Assembly (NCBI GenBank): GCA_900541345.1
Contig: UQJE01000051.1
Coordinates: 1 to 18,268, forward strand
Origin: an uncultured Blautia sp.
GTDB taxonomy: Bacteria; Bacillota; Clostridia; Lachnospirales; Lachnospiraceae
DNA length: 18,268 bases
Direction of reading: 5' to 3'
Below are positions 15,678 to 18,268 of this stretch, piece by piece. Position 1 is the stretch's first letter, and each line of letters starts with the position of its first letter. Position numbers and translations under genes: made by a program. The notes under the pieces are model-generated. The model did not search any database. It worked only from the letters and a program-made list of their open reading frames with translations, and was not told the DNA's origin.

Positions 15678-15717
15678 CCTAAGTCCCTCAACTCCTGAGG
15701 GACTTAGGCTTCTTTTC
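15678..15717 (+). terminator. strong intrinsic terminator of the sigma-solenoid operon
   Basis: CCTAAGTCCCTCA (15678-15690) and TGAGGGACTTAGG (15696-15708) form a perfect 13-bp stem with a 5-base loop, followed by CTTCTTTTC. It ends the rightward operon 23 bases past its stop. The convergent anti-sigma gene ends at 15754 and may also use the hairpin, though no T-run follows on that side. Confidence 0.88.
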
Positions 15718-15753
15718 ACCTGGATGTATACTCGTGGAACATTTTAATCTTCC

Positions 15754-16761
15754 TTATTCCCAGATATTAGATTTTACATTGTGTACAGAGATTGTTTTTA
15801 TATCTGTTTTTTTAAGAAACTCCAAAACCTCATCTCTCTGGCCTGAGATATAATATGCCTTTGTCTGCAGTTTCTTCAGTTTTTTTGCAGCTTCGTAGCA
15901 GTCTTTCATTTCCTCTGTTCCATCTGGCCAGACTGTGGAATGATATGGAAGATCAAGCGGACACCAAATATCCGGATGCTCAACAAGATTCTTTAGCTTT
16001 TCCACATAAACATTTAAGAGCTCCTCTTCTGTCATCTCATCTCTGTCATCCGATTCTTTAAATAACATAATTCTCCAAAGATTGAGTCCCCCCTGAAATC
16101 CTTCAATGTCCGGATGATATACTTCAATCCAGTCCAGATTTACTTTTTCTTTTCGAAGCTCCTCCACATCTCTTACCTTTTCTTCTGAAACAGCAAGACT
16201 GATTTCTGCTGATTCCGGCAATTTTTCCATTTCTTTTATCAGGTTTTCTACGTCTTCTCGCCCTGCGGGATTCTCAAATTCCCCCAGTCTTGTCACAAGG
16301 AGCATTTCCGGGTCCTGCCAGTTCTTATATTTCCCCTGCTCCAAATCCACCCATACATTTTCAATTCCAATATTACGGCTTTTTATATTATTCGTTGCAG
16401 AAATCCCCAGTGTATATCTTCCAAAGCCTTTTTTCTCCACCTGAATGTCATTGATCTCAATATACGGTCTTGTAACATCATAATAATCCCGCATTACAGA
16501 AAGAAATGTCTGGTCCTTCTGGAGTTTTTCAGGATTAAGATACACGGCATCCATTCCAGGGCTGATGATTAAGAACAAAACAAATATGATACCGAAAATA
16601 ACAAGCACTGTTTTCACTGTGATTTTTCTTATTTTCTTGTTTATATATCGGTCAATCTTTTTTTCAAAATCTTCATTTTGCTCCGGCATATCTTCTACAA
16701 GCTTCTCTAATTCCCGATCTAAGCTTTCTTCCGTAAAATTACTTTTATTTTTTTCCTCCAT
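15754..16761 (-). CDS. membrane-anchored anti-sigma factor (sigma factor regulator type)
   Basis: A 335-residue protein from the ATG at 16761. An acidic cytosolic N-terminus (about 1-45) leads to one transmembrane helix (about 48-68, VLVIFGIIFVLFLIIS) and a large extracellular domain of about 265 residues. This layout, directly after an ECF sigma gene, matches the sigma-factor-regulator N/C-domain anti-sigma proteins of Firmicutes. The N-terminal part would bind the sigma factor and the outer part would sense an envelope signal. The sigma stop and this ATG share a base (TGATG), and GGGAGG lies 7 bases upstream. A GTG three bases earlier (16764) is an alternative start. The extracellular signal is unknown, and family assignment rests on topology and context more than sharp motifs. 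Confidence 0.8.
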   Translation of the reverse strand: MEEKNKSNFTEESLDRELEKLVEDMPEQNEDFEKKIDRYINKKIRKITVKTVLVIFGIIFVLFLIISPGMDAVYLNPEKLQKDQTFLSVMRDYYDVTRPYIEINDIQVEKKGFGRYTLGISATNNIKSRNIGIENVWVDLEQGKYKNWQDPEMLLVTRLGEFENPAGREDVENLIKEMEKLPESAEISLAVSEEKVRDVEELRKEKVNLDWIEVYHPDIEGFQGGLNLWRIMLFKESDDRDEMTEEELLNVYVEKLKNLVEHPDIWCPLDLPYHSTVWPDGTEEMKDCYEAAKKLKKLQTKAYYISGQRDEVLEFLKKTDIKTISVHNVKSNIWE

Positions 16762-17255
16762 CACGGTTCCTCCCTTATTATTTGAAGAAGTTTTTTCCTG
16801 GCTCTGGAGCGGATTTGGCGCACATTTTCTTTTGTCAGTCCGTGAGATTCTGCAATCTGTTCATCAGACATATGAAAGTAAATATTCTCAATCAATATCT
16901 CTTTTTGCTTAATGCCCAACTTTTGTATTGCCCGAAACAGCTTTTTTCGTTCCTCCTCACGTATGATTTGCTCCAAAATCTCCTCCTCTTCACTTTTTGC
17001 GTTTAAAAAAGACGTCTCGCCATCTGATAAAAATTCTTTTTTGCGTTTTCTCATCATACTGATAAATTCGTTTCGCAGCACTTTTATCAGCCATGCTTTT
17101 AAACTCCCTGTATCTTTGTAAGAAAGAAATGCCTTAACGAAGGTTTCCTGAAGAAGGTCTTCCGCGTCCTGCACATTATTTGTAAGGGAAAGGGCATATA
17201 AAAACATAGATTTATAATATTGTTCATAAATCTGCTTCCACTCTTTCTGCTCCAT
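16761..17255 (-). CDS. ECF-family RNA polymerase sigma factor
   Basis: A 164-residue ECF sigma factor. Region 2 covers about 5-75, with DAEDLLQETFVKAF at 30-43 and SLKAWLIKVLRNEFIS at 51-66. A Glu/Lys-rich linker follows, and region 4 covers about 106-158, with the helix-turn-helix MSDEQIAESHGLTKENVRQI. It should be held inactive by the membrane protein encoded immediately downstream and released by an envelope signal. An ECF-like promoter 50-75 bases upstream of its ATG suggests autoregulation. It is distinct in sequence from the ECF sigma factor at 13969, so the two probably read different promoters. Confidence 0.94.
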   Translation of the reverse strand: MEQKEWKQIYEQYYKSMFLYALSLTNNVQDAEDLLQETFVKAFLSYKDTGSLKAWLIKVLRNEFISMMRKRKKEFLSDGETSFLNAKSEEEEILEQIIREEERKKLFRAIQKLGIKQKEILIENIYFHMSDEQIAESHGLTKENVRQIRSRARKKLLQIIREEP

Positions 17256-17303
17256 ATGCTCTCTCCCTTCTTCCTTTTGTTTTGATACGTCTTTTACTAA
17301 TAA

Positions 17304-17329
17304 AACGTATATCGCCGGATTCTGTGACA
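17304..17329 (-). promoter_or_regulatory. ECF-type promoter candidate for the sigma/anti-sigma operon
   Basis: On the minus strand TGTCAC (17329-17324), 16 bases, CGTT (17307-17304) followed by TTATTAG. The layout resembles the candidate at 13907-13940 (an AC-type -35, then CGTC TTATAAG). The start would fall about 40 bases before the sigma ATG. Self-activation is inferred. Confidence 0.55.
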
Positions 17330-17348
17330 GTTTTCAGAAATAAAATTC

Positions 17349-17534
17349 TTATCTCACCGTAAGCCAGGCATCTACATTTCCAAAATGTACTGCCTCCAGT
17401 TTTTCATAAGCTTTCAGAAGCGTTTCCTGTACTGCATCAGCACAGTCTGAATCATTTTTCAAAATAGACTTTGCCACATGATACATCATGGCTTCTGAGC
17501 GCCGTATTTCTTTAATAAATACATCTTTTGTCAT
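17349..17534 (-). pseudogene. truncated ECF sigma factor, region 2 only
   Basis: A 61-residue reading frame whose first 48 residues are clearly sigma region 2: an amphipathic N-terminal helix, AKSILKNDSDCADAVQETLLKAYEKL, as in clostridial ECF factors that start MTKD/E. After KLEAV the sequence diverges (HFGNVDAWLTVR) and stops, and only 93 bases separate it from the next sigma gene, so region 4 is absent. It retains a good AGAAGGAG about 10 bases before the ATG. A deletion that joined the stump to unrelated sequence is the simplest explanation. A short expressed region-2 peptide could still bind core RNA polymerase, but a remnant is more likely. Confidence 0.75.
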
Positions 17535-17734
17535 AGTCGGTTGTCTCCTTCTGTCCGGCCGGATGTGGTTACGCGCGTTTGTTTCTTTTATTTTACACTA
17601 ATTAGATGTATATATGGAGGATTTGGTTCTGGATGCAGAGAAAAAATTTTATTTTTTGTACTCCCCCTTGTTAGATAACGAGGATTTATTGTTCGCCCGC
17701 AGGCTCACTCAACTGACAAAGTGAATCAGCCACT
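17535..17734. other. intergenic stretch without a supported gene
   Basis: Nothing convincing is coded here. It holds a TCCGGCCGGA palindrome just upstream of the truncated sigma gene, an AT-rich stretch near 17580-17615 that may include its promoter, and a 36-codon plus-strand frame (17614-17724) with no ribosome site. It may contain remnants of the deleted sigma region or of an insertion. Confidence 0.4.
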
Positions 17735-17771
17735 AAAAAACGGCGGAAAAATCATAAAAATTTTTCCACCG
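17735..17771 (-). terminator. intrinsic terminator of the ArsR/P-type ATPase operon, nested in a larger inverted repeat
   Basis: On the minus strand a 12-bp stem (17771-17760 with 17752-17741, one G-T wobble) is followed by TTTTTT (17740-17735), a textbook terminator 52 bases past the arsR-type stop. Outside it, AGTGAATCAG (17720-17729) and CTGAATCACT (17778-17787) form a second, nearly perfect inverted repeat, extending the structure to about 68 bases. Confidence 0.85.
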
Positions 17772-17823
17772 CTGTGTCTGAATCACTCCGTCTTTCTATC
17801 CATTTCTTATCCCTGTTGTCCAG

Positions 17824-18144
17824 TTAAGTGTGAATATTAGAAGAATACTCCTTATCAAACAAAATCTTGCATCTTTCAATAGCGTTTTGTACATATTCCT
17901 CTTGCAACATATAGTAAATATATTTTCCTTGCCTTTGACTTTTTACCATGCCATTAGATTTTAATATATTTAATTGGTGAGAGACTGCTGAATGAGACAT
18001 ATCTAATTTTTCTGCTAATTCTCCAACACATCTTTTTGTTTTTAATTCAAGCACGATCCTTAGCCTTGTAACATCTCCCAGCAATCTGAAAAATTCCACC
18101 AATCTCATACCATCTTCCTCTGTAATTATTTTTTGCATTTTCAT
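17824..18144 (-). CDS. ArsR/SmtB-family metal-responsive repressor
   Basis: A 106-residue winged-helix regulator: FFRLLGDVTRLRIVLEL (18-34), then CVGELAEKLDMSHSAVSHQL (39-58) containing the recognition helix, then the wing VKSQRQGKYIYYML (67-80). Family members repress metal-export genes and release DNA on binding metal. It sits 5 bases after a heavy-metal ATPase gene, so it probably controls that pump. The metal site is not clear: the usual ELCVCDL motif is ELKTKRCVGEL here, keeping one cysteine (C39), and the C-terminal helix lacks the histidine pairs of CzrA-type proteins, though C92 is present. The regulator is the distal gene, the reverse of the common order. Confidence 0.92.
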   Translation of the reverse strand: MKMQKIITEEDGMRLVEFFRLLGDVTRLRIVLELKTKRCVGELAEKLDMSHSAVSHQLNILKSNGMVKSQRQGKYIYYMLQEEYVQNAIERCKILFDKEYSSNIHT

Positions 18145-18149
18145 CTAAA

Positions 18150-18268
18150 CTATAGATTATGCACTTTTAATGCTCTAATAGCATTTAATATTGCAATAAT
18201 CATAACACCAACGTCTGCGAAAATAGCAAACCACATATTCGCAATACCTATTGCACCTAGTCCAAGAC
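18150..18268 (-). CDS. heavy-metal translocating P-type ATPase, C-terminal end (partial)
   Basis: Only the last 38 codons are in the window; the gene continues past the right edge. The reading frame gives LGAIGIANMWFAIFADVGVM and then IIAILNAIRALK, the final transmembrane region of CadA/ZntA-type P1B ATPases, in which an aspartate in this last helix contributes to metal transport. It would export Zn, Cd or Pb (or a related metal) across the membrane. It stops at 18150-18152, 5 bases before the ArsR start, indicating co-transcription. The metal specificity cannot be read from this fragment. Confidence 0.85.
   Translation of the reverse strand, partial: LGLGAIGIANMWFAIFADVGVMIIAILNAIRALKVHNL

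Noticed and set aside
17614..17724. Small plus-strand gene of 36 codons
   Set aside because: No ribosome site or recognisable motif, and it sits in a decayed intergenic stretch; most likely chance.
1..18268. CRISPR array, tRNA, rRNA, transposase or phage genes
   Set aside because: Looked for regular spaced repeats, tRNA-like cloverleaf sequence and recombinase motifs by eye; none seen.

Overview
The window looks like chromosome of a low-to-moderate G+C Gram-positive anaerobe. Genes are tightly packed, ribosome binding sites are strong (AAGGAGG type), promoters are sigma-A-like, and AGA/ATA codons are frequent. A ferredoxin-dependent 2-oxoacid oxidoreductase and several ECF sigma factors fit Clostridia, most likely a Lachnospiraceae-like gut commensal. 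The family assignment is inference; no rRNA or tRNA gene is present to confirm it.

Layout from left to right. (1) 1-420: a minus-strand cobalamin riboswitch with its own promoter and a Rho-independent terminator, controlling something beyond the left edge. (2) 425-5485, minus: a four-gene operon, iorA-iorB-NSS amino acid transporter-PLP aminotransferase, behind a near-consensus promoter with a palindrome abutting the -35 box. Together the genes describe uptake of an (aromatic) amino acid, transamination to the 2-oxoacid, and oxidative decarboxylation to an acyl-CoA with reduction of ferredoxin. (3) 5651-10808, minus: GNAT acetyltransferase, AI-2E/YtvI-like permease and both halves of a heterodimeric ABC multidrug exporter. 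They read from a promoter whose 19-bp spacer holds a perfect palindrome, beside a divergent MerR/BmrR-type regulator (10906-11733, plus). (4) 11751-13777, minus: a MATE efflux pump followed by a YczE/YitT-type membrane protein.

(5) 13969-15655, plus: an ECF sigma factor overlapping a 407-residue, cysteine-containing, soluble solenoid-like protein of unknown function, closed by a strong terminator. (6) 15754-17534, minus: a second ECF sigma factor with its membrane-anchored anti-sigma protein, preceded by the stump of a third ECF sigma factor. (7) 17720-18268: a nested inverted repeat/terminator, an ArsR regulator and the 3' end of a heavy-metal P-type ATPase, visibly more AT-rich than the rest and perhaps the edge of an acquired segment.

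The most novel-looking unit is (5). The sigma factor is translationally coupled to a cytosolic repeat protein with an N-terminal CxxC motif rather than to a recognisable membrane anti-sigma factor. The best supported functional stories are the amino acid oxidation operon and the MerR-controlled export operon.
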